Source: Gentiana macrophylla
Lineage: Eukaryota; Streptophyta; Magnoliopsida; Gentianales; Gentianaceae
Assembly (NCBI GenBank): GCA_026214975.1
Contig: CM047808.1
Span: forward strand, 10,380,267-10,444,266
DNA: 64,000 nt
Reading direction: 5' to 3'
Below the pieces are notes generated by a model, which did not search any database, was not told where the DNA came from, and worked only from the letters and a program-made list of their open reading frames with translations. Each line of letters starts with the position of its first letter. The first letter of the stretch is position 1. This document shows positions 10,906 through 22,574 of this stretch, piece after piece. The position numbers were made by a program, and so were the translations under genes.

Positions 10906-13900
10906 GTCCAAAAATTTCTGTTGTCTTTATAAGTAAAAAAAGTACTCCGATTATGTAATTAACGTCACGCCCTGAAATCCTATCTTTATTTTTTAGGTTA
11001 TAATTAAGTCTTCAGCATGAGTCCGAATTCAAATCACTGGATATGTTTAGTTTTTCTGCAATTATAACCATTAACTACACATGTAGCAACAAAATAAAAC
11101 GTTTACTGCCATGTTGGGGCCCAAGCTTGAGCACGTTGTTCCCCAATAAAGATAAGATTGAAGGTAATTCATACATCATCATCGAAAATGATGAATCATG
11201 TATTCGCTACCATGTTACATGCAATTTTAAGATTATAATATCATATCGCACGTTATCACATTTTCCATTTAACAAATTTTCAGCAATAAGCACATAACAC
11301 ATCGCACATAGTCACCACCACCAATGTACAAATGCACACGGTGGTATATTTAACACTTGCACATGCATTGACCCTGTCAAAACGCCCCTCGTACACTAGT
11401 CACTCACACCGATACAAGCTATAACAACCAATCCATAGCCCGGGTCCACATCATTGCACATACGCTTCTCAATTGTATGCTATATAGGTAACTCCCTCAC
11501 GAAACCAGTATAACTTTTCATATCCGTATCGATATCGATATTGATCAGACTTTCTAAGTGTCCAATCTTACCGGCAGTGTACCGGGTCAATTGTAGTCTA
11601 GCTAAGTGGTCAAGGTCGATCCCACGAGGATTGTGAGACTAAGTACCGAAAAGCTATGATTATCTTGATCTAAGTCACAACAAAAAAGAAAGAAAATGGT
11701 CTAAAGATCAAGCTACTAAGCTCAATCAACTACAACTAAAACGGGTGATCAATGATAAAAAAAAAAAAAAAAAAAACCTAGCCAAGACAATGCATTGATC
11801 AAGCCAACCTCTACTAGTATCATGAGAATGAACTACATATCAACCTTCCATTAGTGTTCAAATGTGTGTTATCGGTGCACTTAAGCTAGTAGTTTCCTCA
11901 TAATGAAAGTGTATTTAAACTATTCTATGCCTCCTCCTTGGTCTAAGAACCTTGGACCTAATGATTCAACATGATTGAGTTCTTGAGAGCAATGTATGAA
12001 CAATAACCCCGGATAAGAAATTGAGTTCTACTTAAGGTCAATTTTATCTTCCGGTTCTCCTATCTCTTTTCCCACACCTAATATCTCTTTTCGGTCTCAT
12101 TAAGTGTGTGTGCAAGCATTGGTTAATTACTCCAACACAAACAAGACATATATATACAATGCAAATAGAGAAGATAAACGACACACATGAATCTATGAGA
12201 TACAAACTAACATTTCCAATCAACTAATAGAGATTACACTATCACAAACACATTATCTTGGCTAGTAGAGAACTAGCCACTCATGGATATGAACTCCAAC
12301 AAGTCAAGGTTAGGATTCATATCTATGACAACAATTAAATCACAAGTAAAAGCTAAGAATTTACCAACCAAAAGCTATGAACTTGAAGAAGGAAACTTTC
12401 ATTCAATAACAAGGAGCTTCAATGGAGTTCTTACACCAAAAGTGAGAAAACTTGCAACCGAGAAGATTCTAGGAATCAAACTAAGAATTCTTAATGTTTA
12501 CAAGTGGAATTAAAAGCTAAATTACGGTGGATTCTCGGCAAGAGAAGCCTAGAGAGTGAGGTGCCTTCAAGCATGTGAGAGAGTGTGGAAAGTACTCCTT
12601 TTTTTCCAATTAAATGCCTCTCTTAATGAAAAATTTGCACACCTTGTTGGCCACCAAGAGTAAGTTGGCCATGGCCAAGAACCTTTGAATATGCTTGGTG
12701 GTGGCCAAGTATGTGTTGGTACGCCACCAACTCACGAAAAGTAGTTGGGTCGTGTCAAAGCATTAAATGGAGGATGTAAGATCCGATGTTCAAAGTTGAC
12801 GGTCACCAATAGGAGTTGACGGTGGCCAAGTGGTGTTGGTGGTGGCCAAGATCAGGTTGGTGGCGGCCAATAGCTCCGAAAAGTGATTTCCGCTCTTTAA
12901 TGCATCGAATCGAGTGCGATCGAATCTACGCATTGGCACTCCAAAATCTAGGCTCCCGAGCTTTGGTATCGTCAGGCCGCAAAACCAAAAAAACACAAGA
13001 ATACCATGCGCGAATCCGATAACAAAATTTGGCTAATAAGCCTAGATAATAGACAAAAGTGTCGCCGGATTTTTATAATATTTACTATGTACATAAAAGA
13101 TACCAAAACATCACAATAGTTGCTCGAATTGATACGAAAACACCAATAAACGCATGAGAATGGGGGATAAAACACCGTAAAATGTATCATCTAGTTGACT
13201 TACATCAGATATCAATCACATGCACATGACACTACTATGCCACATTACCAAGACATGTATCTCTACTCACCTTTGGTAACACATGTGGATTTCTATATCC
13301 ACAACCAGAAATAGCTGCAAGAATTCGGTGATACAACCGAAACCATAGCCACACCCACATGTGCTCTTGTTTATGTCGCATCCGCTCAAACCGAGGAATC
13401 ATGCAAATCTAGTTGACTAGTTGAAGTTGATGCGGATCTTTGGATTAAAGCATCTAAAACTAGATTAACCTTCTAAGGATGATACTAAAAGTTCATATCA
13501 TTGATTTTCATTAAGGAATTTGAGCTATCCTCTTTTTCTCGTATTTAATTCTATCTGGGTGAACAAGTATTTTAAACTATGATAGTAGGTATAGATGTGA
13601 CAATGTTTTCCATAAAGTTAACACATAACGTCATATTTTTAGTGTGTAAAGACCACTAGTTGCAACTAACTCTAAATCGTGTGTGGCATGTTGGAAAAAA
13701 TTAATTCTAAAGAAATTGACAGACAAAGAAGAACTTCAAGGCACGCGAAATGCGCTTTCTTTTGTCCCTCGCAATTGTCACTTAGGGAACTAACGAAAAT
13801 CTCTCTCAGAAAACAATTGAGGTGTTGTATTCAAACAGTGACTTATTTGAATCAAACCCAATGGCACTCAGAAAGTACTGATGATGTTGTAAAACTTAAG

Positions 13901-14457
13901 AATGATTTCGTTTTCATGCTTGTGCCTTTTATAGGCCGAAGGTACCCTATACATGAAGTGAGGTGCTCCTACACGAAAGAGTAAAGTTCATCTCAGTTCG
14001 GCCAAACACTAAATCGCTTGGCTTCATGAGGTGCATCTCTTCGCAGGTTCATGAATCCGAACTAATGCATGAATCCGAAATGATGCATGTATCTGAATCT
14101 CTGTTCAACTAAGGGTCGAACCCCGTTTCGTTACGACAACATTAATCTTTAATTTATGAATCTCGTATGCAAATAATTATAAAATGTTTTAATTTATGAA
14201 AAAATAATCTGACATGGCATATTTCTTTTTCATGTGGCTTTAAGTGTCTCAACTCATAGGCAATTAAGGCTCCATTCTACATCAAGACACAACCAAAACC
14301 TAATTGAAAACATCTTTATACAGTAAGGAATAAGGGTGCGGTAATCAACTTCTTCAGGAGGGTCGTGAAGGATTGATTACATTCGTCAGTCCACTAACTC
14401 TGATGCTCTTCTTAAATATGAGTTTGGACTTCTATTTTCAAAATTGAGCCTGTCCAT
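10906..14457. other. Intergenic and repeat-derived sequence, no gene supported
   Basis: No frame resembles a known protein. A segment at about 11560-12540 has the look of dispersed plant repeat DNA (ACCGGGTCAATTGTAGTC followed by GGTCGATCCCACGAGGATTG), with a related short stretch near 6825-6850. About 12640-12870 is built from repeated GTTGG and GTGGCCAAG words. A 101-codon frame at 13679-13984 and a 76-codon frame at 12283-12513 have no recognisable features and are probably chance. Confidence 0.4.
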
Positions 14458-14466
14458 TAGTTTTTC

Positions 14467-14661
14467 GAGTAATGATACGGACACAACCTTTGTGACACAA
14501 CGAGTGCCACAACGTGTATCTACACCGTTGATCATGATGAATAAAATAATAATCAATGACTCATAATGAATATAATAATGTTCAATGAGTTTACATAGGA
14601 ATCAACGGTGTAGATCTGCGTTGTGTCACAACGGTTGTGTGTCGTGTCCGTATCATTACTC
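14467..14661. mobile_element. 195-bp MULE-type MITE with 9-bp target duplication
   Basis: The ends are inverted copies: GAGTAATGATACGGACAC on the left and its reverse complement GTGTCCGTATCATTACTC on the right. The similarity extends inward over about 60 bp (TGACACAACG and ATCTACACCGTTGAT on both arms, with small indels). The element is flanked by the identical 9-mer TAGTTTTTC at 14458-14466 and 14662-14670. A 9-bp duplication with long inverted termini is the signature of Mutator-like elements. Non-coding. Confidence 0.8.
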
Positions 14662-14755
14662 TAGTTTTTCTTTCATTCGTTTCCTTTATGATCGGAGAAA
14701 TCATTATGTTACTTTTATGAACGCAGTTAACCCTTCTTGTATATTAATGGAGAAA

Positions 14756-14862
<107 letters not shown>

Positions 14863-15434
14863 CTAAAATTATAATATTTTCTTCTCCAAATAGTAGCTTG
14901 TTATTTAATCAATAATTCATAAACCGACTAAAACGATTCCTCTGTATAAACGATTCCTCCATCGTCTTTGATCTTCAGTTTGTGGTCAGCTTTTGTTGGT
15001 TTCAGTCCTTGGTTATTTGGAATCAAAGAAACAAATTCATTTTAATTCCATTGTTATTAATCCGAATTGATTATCAGAGAGATTCAGAGGTTGTCTTTCT
15101 CCTGGCTTTCGAATGTTGATTTCCTCAATAAGTTAGACAAGGAAGATTGGAAAGCAAATCCGATGATTGCGGCTACATGAGACCTTCGGAGACTGGATTC
15201 AATTACCATTGAGAATGAAATGTTATGGAATTCAAGACTGTTTGTTGTGGCATGGTTTACTTGTAGGATGATTTAGTATGATGCAAGTACTATTTACAGT
15301 GGTTGATTTGATACATTTGTTTCTTTTATCAAGAACTTTGAAATTTGTTCGTAATATTTTAGGATCTTCCTAATTAATGGAAAGTTTTTTACCGTAAAAA
15401 AAAGTCCTTGGCTGTTAAAAAAAAAAAGACAACA

Positions 15435-15584
15435 TATTGTATTTACAGAAGTAAAATATTTTCCATTCATCAATAAAGATATTACACAAATGTATTTATA
15501 GGCCTAGCCTAACTTATCCAACAAGTAATAGAATTAAAAAATAAATACATAAATAATTGATAACTACTTATAATATCCTCAACA
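15435..15584 (-). repeat. 3' LTR of the old copia element
   Basis: 150 bp, beginning TGTTGAGG on the minus strand. It matches 19756-19906 over its full length with about 15 substitutions and one indel. Confidence 0.85.
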
Positions 15585-16805
15585 CACCCCCGTAATCCCG
15601 TAGGAAGTGGCTGAATAAGAAGATTGGCCTTGAGTAATTCAAAACGCGGCCGAACCAATGGCTTGGTGAGGAGGTCCTCCAGTTGATCGTTCGTGCTAAG
15701 AAAGGAGATAGAGAGCCGCTTTGCGGCAATGAGCTCACGAACATGGTGAAAGTCGATCTTAATGTGCTTCGTACGAGCACGGATAACAGGATTATGAGCC
15801 AAATATGTTGCACCAATATTGTCACACCAGAGAACTGGAGTCGTGGGAAGAGTAATGTGCATTTCAGAAAGGAGACTCCACAGCCATTGGACTTCAGCAT
15901 CAGTGTTAGAGAGCGTTTTGTATTCGGCCTCAGTGCTACTTTTGGAAACTATGAGATGTTGTATAGAACACCAGCTGATAAGATTACCACTGGGAAAAAT
16001 ACAGTAAGCACCAATAGGCCGGAGATTATCCAGATTAGCAGCCCAATCAGAGTCAGAGTAGGAATTAGATGTATGAGGAGAGTACCTGGAAAAGAACAAT
16101 CCGTCAGAGATGGTATTCTTGAGATACCTTAAAATATGCTTAGCAATAAGCCAATGATCATCAGATGGAGCGTGCATGAACTTGCTGACTTTGTGAACCG
16201 CGAAGGCAATATTACGGCAAGTGAAACTAAGATACTGCAGGCCGCCAACAATGGTGCGATATAAGGAGAGGTCGGCAAAGGGAGAATCCGACACAGCAGT
16301 GATGCGAGTGGAGGCAGACATCGGTGTGAGGCATGTTTTAGACTTATCCATGCCGGCACGCTGAAGAAGTTGCAAAATATATTTTCGTTGAGTGAGATAA
16401 AGTCCATCCGTAGTAGAGAGAGCCTCAACACCCAATAAATAAGAGAGAGAACCGAGATCGTTAACCGGGAACAGAGAGCCAAAACATTTAATAATATGTT
16501 CAGTAAGAGAAGAAGATGTACCAGTAATAATCACGCCGTCAACATAAATAAGAATATAAAAACGATCGTTGCCATGCGAATAAACATAAGTGAAGTGTTG
16601 GCTTTGAAAGCCGTGAATCTATAGCGATCTGCAGTATCTGTGAAGCGAGCAAACCAGGCATGAGGAGTCTGGCGAAGGATATATAAACTGCACTTAAGGC
16701 AACAAACATAATCAGGGTAGTCGGAATGGATGAATCCCTGAGGCTGCTGCATATAAACAGGTTCAGACAAATGGCCATGGAGGAAGGCATTTTAGATGTC
16801 AACAT
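15509..16805 (-). pseudogene. Copia reverse transcriptase and RNase H remnant (old element)
   Basis: Two overlapping frames, 15509-16534 and 16531-16770, carry the C-terminal part of copia pol. The upstream frame has VYMQQPQGF and the AWFARF region of reverse transcriptase. The second has the LGSLSYLLGVE region, the connection and RNase H with SSTEAEYKTL, LWCDNIGA and ARTKHIKIDFH. The catalytic YVDD reads YVDG at the frame junction, so the second aspartate is lost. The frame change sits exactly there. The last codons of the long frame run into the 3' LTR. It cannot make active polymerase. Confidence 0.82.
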
Positions 16806-17136
16806 GCTAGATAGACCAACCCTATGAAACTATAGGAGAAAGAAGGAGGCGAATAATGACCAGTTTGACAACCGGGCTAAACATCTCAAAGAAATCCACC
16901 CTCAGTTTGGTGAAAACCTTTAGCCATGAGCCGAGATTTATGTCGTTCAAAGAGCCAATCTGCATGATGCTTTGTCCTGTACACCCATTTCTTACCTACA
17001 ACATTCATGTGAGACTGAAATGGCACAAGATCCCAAGCATTAGTATGCAGCAGAGCAATAATTTCCTTCTTATAGCATTACACCAAACTTGGTGTTTGGA
17101 GGCTTGATAAGGTATGTGGGATCGGTAGCGGTAGAG

Positions 17137-18201
17137 CTAGTGAGAGTGCTCGGGAAGTGGATAACGGGGTGAGGCGGGGTGGATTTTTTCCAAGAAGCCG
17201 AAAGGAAAACGGGGTTGGACGTGGGGATTTGTGAAGGAGGATCGGTTGGAGTGGGATCTGAGCGGGTAGGGTCCGAAGGAATAATAAAGTGGGGAAAACG
17301 GTAGAAGAGCTAAGGGTCGGAAATAGTACCGCAAGGTTGGAAAATAGTACCGGAGTAGATGACGGAGTATATGGGAAGAGAGTTTCATCAAATACAACAT
17401 GACGGGCGTGTAGACGCGGATAGAGAAGAGGTCCAGACACTTATAGCCATGATTTTTTGGTCTATAGCCAAGAAAAATCCACGACGTAGAACGGAAATCG
17501 GTTTTATGAGAATTATAAGGTCGGAGGTAGGGCCAACATGCACATCCAAACACACGAAGGAACGAGTAATCTGGAGAACGACTAAAGACCATTTCATGAG
17601 GAGATTTATAGTTGAGGGTACGAGTAGGTAAGCGATTTCAACACACGAAGGAATGATGTAAGTGGCGGTGAGGAAGGCATCCTCCTAGTAAGGAAGGGGA
17701 AGGTTAGATTGAGCGTGGAGAGAGAGACCGACTTCAACAATTTGGCAGTGACGCCGTTCAATGGAGCCGCTTGTTCGTGCGTGTGTGGACAAGATAGACA
17801 ACGAATGATGCCAAGTGAGGTAAGAAAGTGTGTGAGATGACAATATTCGCCACCCCAATCGGTTTACAGGGATTTTAATTTGGTATTAAACTGTCGCTCA
17901 ATCATGGAAGAAATTAAATCATGAAAATTTTGCTCAACATAATATTTACATTTTAAAGGAAAAGGCAAATAATACTTGGTAAATCATCCAGAAAACTAAC
18001 ATAGTAACGAGAGCCATAAATAGAAGTTTCAGTACAAGGACCCCAAATATCCGAAAAAATTAAATCCAAAGGAGTTGCAGAAGTAAAACAAGACACATAA
18101 AGAGGCCGACGATGACTTTTAGTTAATTGACACGGAGCACACACACTAGAGGGTGCTTTATTAGGAAGGGAAATAGACAAGTGACTTAAGACATGACGCA
18201 A
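17137..18201 (-). pseudogene. Copia integrase remnant (old element)
   Basis: Minus-strand frames 17953-18201 and 17137-17592 carry the GAG-pre-integrase zinc-finger end (CAPCQLTKSH), the start of the catalytic core (LIFSDIWGP) and, after a gap, the C-terminal part with FLRVFGCACWPYLRPYN and WIFLGY. The middle of the core (about 17593-17950) is present only as degenerate sequence in mixed frames. Non-functional. Confidence 0.75.
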
Positions 18202-18215
18202 CAGAGGATAAGAAC

Positions 18216-18537
18216 TGTAATATTCCGATTTTCGGGAAAGGGCAGATGTGTATTGGGTTCGGTTCCTTTTATTCGGAGTTTACTAATTTGGATATTTATA
18301 TACATAATTTCGACATATATATATATAAATATTTAAGGAAGAAAATCTGATTTAATAAGGGTGATTATGGAAATTAGGTAATTATGGGATTCTTCCTATT
18401 TAAGGGAAAATCAACCTAATAAGCCCCATAATCTTTTAATCAGATTTTTCCACCTCCAAAGTTTACCTCTTGCGTGTGCGTGTGCAAGAATTAGGGCTGA
18501 GGGATTGTTGTCATCGGTTCTAAGTCAATCCTGTACC
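18216..18537. mobile_element. Foreign segment inside the old copia element (possible solo LTR)
   Basis: Copia-like reading resumes on both sides, but this roughly 320-bp piece matches no copia domain. It begins TGTAATATTCCGATTTTCGG, contains TATTTAAGG and a TGCGTGTGCGTGTGCAAG stretch, and ends near CCTGTACCA. TG...CA ends suggest a small solo LTR of another family. No target duplication was found, so replacement or rearrangement is also possible. Confidence 0.35.
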
Positions 18538-18538
18538 A

Positions 18539-19740
18539 TCACCGACGTGGACCTTGTCCGGCCCACCATAAGGCTCGTAAGTGATTAAGGTTGCGGAAGT
18601 CGTTTGTGAGATGGTGAGTGGCACCGGTGTCGGCTACCCAATCAGAAGAGGTTGGGTAATATAGTTGAGCGTTGTAAGCTTGAGGCAGCCGGGGCGGTGG
18701 TGATGGTCTCGGACCGGGTGGGACGAAGTGGTATGGTGTAGAGTTGATTATAGCGGTAGTAACAATTTTGTGCGGTGTGACCAAAGCGGAACATATTTGG
18801 CACTCATCGAGAATTATCACCGTTGTACGGAGGATGAGGAGCCACTACCACGGCCTCGCCCGGCCTCGGTAGTTGTTGGATCCACGGCCCATGTTGGAAT
18901 TAGAAGCATTGGATAAGTAGCAACATTGACCGAAGATCACCGCATAAGGCGTCGGAGATCGCGGCCGGAGCAAGGGCTTATGATGCCGCAAGCGAGATTC
19001 AAGTGTCAAAAGTTGGGAGTAAACTTTGTTGATAGTAATTCACGGGCCGAGGCGAGCATGGTGACCAAGGAGTCATAATCCGGCCCTAGGCCGACCAGAA
19101 CATAGGGAATAAAGTCATCGTCGAAAAGTGGGTGTCCGGCAAGGGCAAGATCATCCGCAATTTGTTTCATTTTGAAATAATAATCGGAGGCTGAGAGTTC
19201 CTGTTAACGAGTCGAGGCCAATTCGGTACGGAGTTGAATTAGCTTGGCCCTACTAGCGGAGGCAAAAGAGGTCTGCAGTGCCGACCATATTTCGGCTGAG
19301 GAAGACGCCATGTACACCTGCATAAGGACATCGTCCGATAACGAGGACGTGATTGTACTTCATATTAAGTTATCCCGCTTACTCTATTCGGCAAAGGCCG
19401 GATTGGGAGAAGAGCGTCAAAATGGGCGTCGGTGATCATCTTATTTGGTGGAGGATGCTAGCGTCAATGTAACCATGACTCCCGCCCCGAGGTAGGGGAG
19501 AATTTGAGCACGTCAAAGATGGTAGTTTTGGCGGGTAAGTTTAGAGATGTGGATGGATGAGGATGGGGTGAACGACAGGTAGGAAGAGGAGTACGTTGCC
19601 GTCGTGTTTTGCAGCAGTGGAGGTGGTGCCGTCGGTTTGGTCCGACATGGCTATTTCAAGCCAGGAAGAAGAATACATATGGTTAGGGTCAGGGTTAAGG
19701 CTTTAGGATTAATTCGGCGTAATACCATGAGGAGAAAACG
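18539..19740 (-). pseudogene. Copia gag and protease remnant (old element)
   Basis: The minus-strand frame 18539-18820 carries the aspartic protease site as WVADTGATHHL, the normal copia form, preceded by a proline-rich linker (PPGPRPSPPPRLPQ). From about 18840 to 19740 the gag part survives only as short frames in several phases. The gag start lies near the primer-binding site at 19744-19755. Broken, no product expected. Confidence 0.65.
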
Positions 19741-19755
19741 ATTGGGTCGATACCA

Positions 19756-19906
19756 TATTTTATTTAATGAAGTAAAATATTCTTCATTGATCAATAATGA
19801 TATTACACAAATGTATTTATAGGTCTGGCCTAACTTAGCCAACAAGTAATAAGAATTAAATAATAAATACATAAATAATTAATCACTACTTATAATATCG
19901 TCGACA
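19756..19906 (-). repeat. 5' LTR of the old copia element
   Basis: 151 bp, beginning TGTCGACG on the minus strand and ending next to the primer-binding site. Pairs with 15435-15584. Confidence 0.85.
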
Positions 19907-20257
19907 CAACACATACATGTATAGGTCCAAATCGAAATATACGTACTAATTAATTTCTTCATATTTGTAGAATTCATATGCGGACGTAAATATTCATGTG
20001 CATAAAGATTCAAGATCAACTAACTATGCCTTTTTTATTTACCAGCTTAATTTATGCCAGTGCATGAAGATGCTTTAAAGATCGATTGAAGAAATTAATT
20101 GGAGGTGTTTTCCAGAATCAGGTAAGTATCTTAATTTTCTTTTTCAAGAAAAGAATTGAATAAATATTTGAGCCATATATCTTCGTAAATTGAAAAGTAA
20201 AAACGGATATTCAATTCAAGAATTTCTTCATCTACCAAGCCAAACTTGTGTATGTCC

Positions 20258-20486
20258 TTTTTTTTTTTTTTTCTTGGTTTAATATTTTAAAATTTTGATA
20301 TTAGATATAACATTCATGCAAAATTCCAAATGCAGAATTTCTTGATGTACTGTGCTCTAAAATTTGTACTTACTTTTTTTTTTTTCTTGGTTTAATATTT
20401 TAAAATTTTGATATTAGATATAACATTCATGCAAAATTCCAATTGTATAATTTCTTGATTGCCTGTGCTCTAACTTTTGTACTTCT
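20258..20486. repeat. Tandem duplication of about 115 bp
   Basis: Two adjacent copies, about 20258-20370 and 20371-20486. Each runs from a T-rich stretch through CTTGGTTTAATATTTTAAAA and AGATATAACATTCATGCAAA to CTGTGCTCTAA, with a few differences. No coding content. Confidence 0.8.
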
Positions 20487-20712
20487 TTTTTTCATGTCGT
20501 TTTTTTTTTTTTTTTTTTTTTTTGGATATATACCATAATTAACTGTTCAACATAAAGAAATATTTATTTCTTACATTAAATTGATACTTAGAATTTTCTG
20601 CCTTTGTCTAAATCAGGTTTCTTTGACAAACCATGGTCCAGAATATTTGATCCATCATATGCATGATGCCAGACGATTGGATATATATCTCGTTAGAGGT
20701 AAGTTATCACAT

Positions 20713-20719
<7 letters not shown>

Positions 20720-20784
<65 letters not shown>
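20720..20784. repeat. (TA)n microsatellite
   Basis: About 65 bp of uninterrupted TA repeat followed by GTATGTAT. Confidence 0.95.
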
Positions 20785-20792
<8 letters not shown>

Positions 20793-20884
20793 AAAGTGAT
20801 GTATATATATTTATGTTTTGAATTATAAGTCATGCATTGCAGAAGGCAAGCCTTACCTCCTCCATAAGATCCCTTGCCGGTTTT

Positions 20885-21727
20885 GCAGATTTTGAGATAC
20901 TAATTAAAGAATTAAATATGTCAAAATCCATTGGATTGTTAATGATATGATCATGCTAATCATGTAATTAAGCCAAGTTTCTTGGCATCTTTTGGGCTAA
21001 TAAAACACCTTATAAATGTTCTTGTCAACATTAAAACAAAATCCAACCCCATGTTTCTTTCCAATGCCATTTTAGTACCAAAATGCTTAAGCTTCTAGGG
21101 GCAATATATATTCATCTTTAAAAAGAATTTTGAATTGAAGTAGAATTTAGTTTCCTTTCGGGTCCTCTTTTCCATCACTAACGGACTCACCAACATCATG
21201 ACTGTTTTCCATCACTGACACACGCAAATACCTGAATGACCTAGTTTATGGATGTCTAGCTAGGTACCCTTAATTACCATAGAATTGACTACCATTTATC
21301 ATGGCCGGCTATTGAGGTAATGAGGGTCAATTATGTGGAATATTGGGGCGGTAGGCATATATCCAGAAAACTGGTCGTTTAGGCACCTGAGTGTGTTAGT
21401 GATGGAAAACAGTCATGGTGTTAGTGAGTTCGTTGTGAAGGATAAGGTAACTCCACAGGAATATGAATATTAATTGAATTTAAAAATCTTTTTTAGGAAG
21501 GATATATTACCCCTTAGACAATCATTGTATAGGTACTAAACATGGAGTTGGAAGAGAACAAGGGGTTTTGATTTGTATTTATTGTTGACAAAAACAAGAA
21601 TAAAGTGTTTTTAGTAGTACATTACATGCCAAGAAGTTTGGTTTACATGATTATCAAGATATTATTAAGCATATCCAATGGATTTTGGCACATTTAAGAC
21701 TTGACTATCTCTCAAATTTTGTATAAT
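20885..21727. repeat. Long imperfect inverted repeat, arms about 350-370 bp
   Basis: The left arm (about 20885-21255) is matched in reverse complement by the right arm (about 21355-21727), with a spacer of about 100 bp. Shared blocks, read on the left arm with their right-arm counterparts in reverse order, include CAAAATCCATTGGAT, CTTCTTGGCAT-like words, CTTGTCAACA, AGGGG(C/T)AATATAT and ATGACTGTTTTCCATCACT. Substitutions and small indels are scattered along the arms, while the inner part near the spacer is best conserved. No protein frame. A transcript across it would form one long hairpin. Confidence 0.78.
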
Positions 21728-21759
21728 TATTAGAAGGGCAGTGTACATGTGTAGGATAT

Positions 21760-22135
21760 AGGGCTGTAAATGAACGTCAGTATTCGATTCGATTCGCTGT
21801 ATTCGGCTCGAAAAAAGCTCGATTCGAGTTCGATTCGAACCTTCGAACGTCGAGGCGAGCGTTAGGTATTTGATATTCGTCTATCGAGCCGAATCAGATC
21901 GAACACGTTAGAATTTCGAACTATTGTATATTTAAAAAAACTATATATATAAGGTTCGAACATGTTGAACCGTTGAGTATGTTCGAACATGTCGAACATG
22001 TTCGAACTTTGAACCCGAGCCGAACCTTGCTAAACTAAGGTTCGATCGATTGAGCCGAGCAGACCTTAGGTTGAACCTTTCGAGCGAACTCAACCCGCGC
22101 GTATTCGGTAGGGTTCGTTCTCACGTTCTGACTCA
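21760..22135. repeat. TTCGA-rich dispersed repeat
   Basis: Dense in TCGATTCG, GTTCGAAC and GAGCCGAA words, like the stretches in intron 1 of the RNase gene at 3.5-4.8 kb. Non-coding; family not identified. Confidence 0.4.
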
Positions 22136-22574
22136 GTAGGATATAATATAGGACTTGCCTTTTGCAATGCTATGACTTATAATCCTAAAGAACTACGTAT
22201 AGGAACGATCCGCCCAGGAGTGCGTAGGTAACCGTGAGCAGTCCGGCCGACATCTTAAGTATCCCATGCAGGTTCTTATCGATTACCCTTATACTTCAAA
22301 TTAAAACCGTAACGATATCATCAAATGAGGGTCTCGGAAGAATAAGTTCTTACACCAAAGATTAAACAAATTCTAATTTTGAAATTTACCCAAACAAAAA
22401 TACCTTAATTATCAAATTAACTTCATATAATTTATACTCTATTAAACATGATGTAACATGTATCCATCATACTATAAGTTTTTTCATATTACGATATATA
22501 ACATAAAAATAAAAGTGTTTAATTAATCAAAATTAAACCAATCTTCATGCATGCATGCATGCATTATTATCTAA

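Larger units (their letters stand above)
15435..19906 (-). mobile_element. Old Ty1/copia LTR retrotransposon, 4.5 kb, decayed
   Basis: Two LTRs (15435-15584 and 19756-19906) bound an internal region reading gag, protease, integrase, reverse transcriptase and RNase H on the minus strand, the copia order. The 5-bp direct repeat CAACA at 15430-15434 and 19907-19911 is the target duplication. The primer-binding site, TGGTATCGACCC on the minus strand, lies at 19744-19755 next to the 5' LTR, and a G-rich polypurine tract abuts the 3' LTR at about 15585-15600. The LTRs differ at roughly 15 of 150 positions plus one indel, so the insertion is old. All genes are broken by stops and frameshifts, and a foreign segment interrupts it at about 18216-18537. 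Confidence 0.88.

Noticed and set aside
12283..12513. 76-codon lysine-rich frame as a gene
   Set aside because: It sits inside a dispersed repeat-like segment (about 11560-12540) and has no recognisable features.
13679..13984. 101-codon frame as a novel gene
   Set aside because: No domain, no splice sites or promoter, and it lies in repeat-like DNA. Frames of this length are expected by chance over 64 kb.
15683..16132. 149-codon plus-strand frame opposite the old copia element
   Set aside because: It is the antisense shadow of copia RNase H and reverse transcriptase on the minus strand; its translation resembles nothing.
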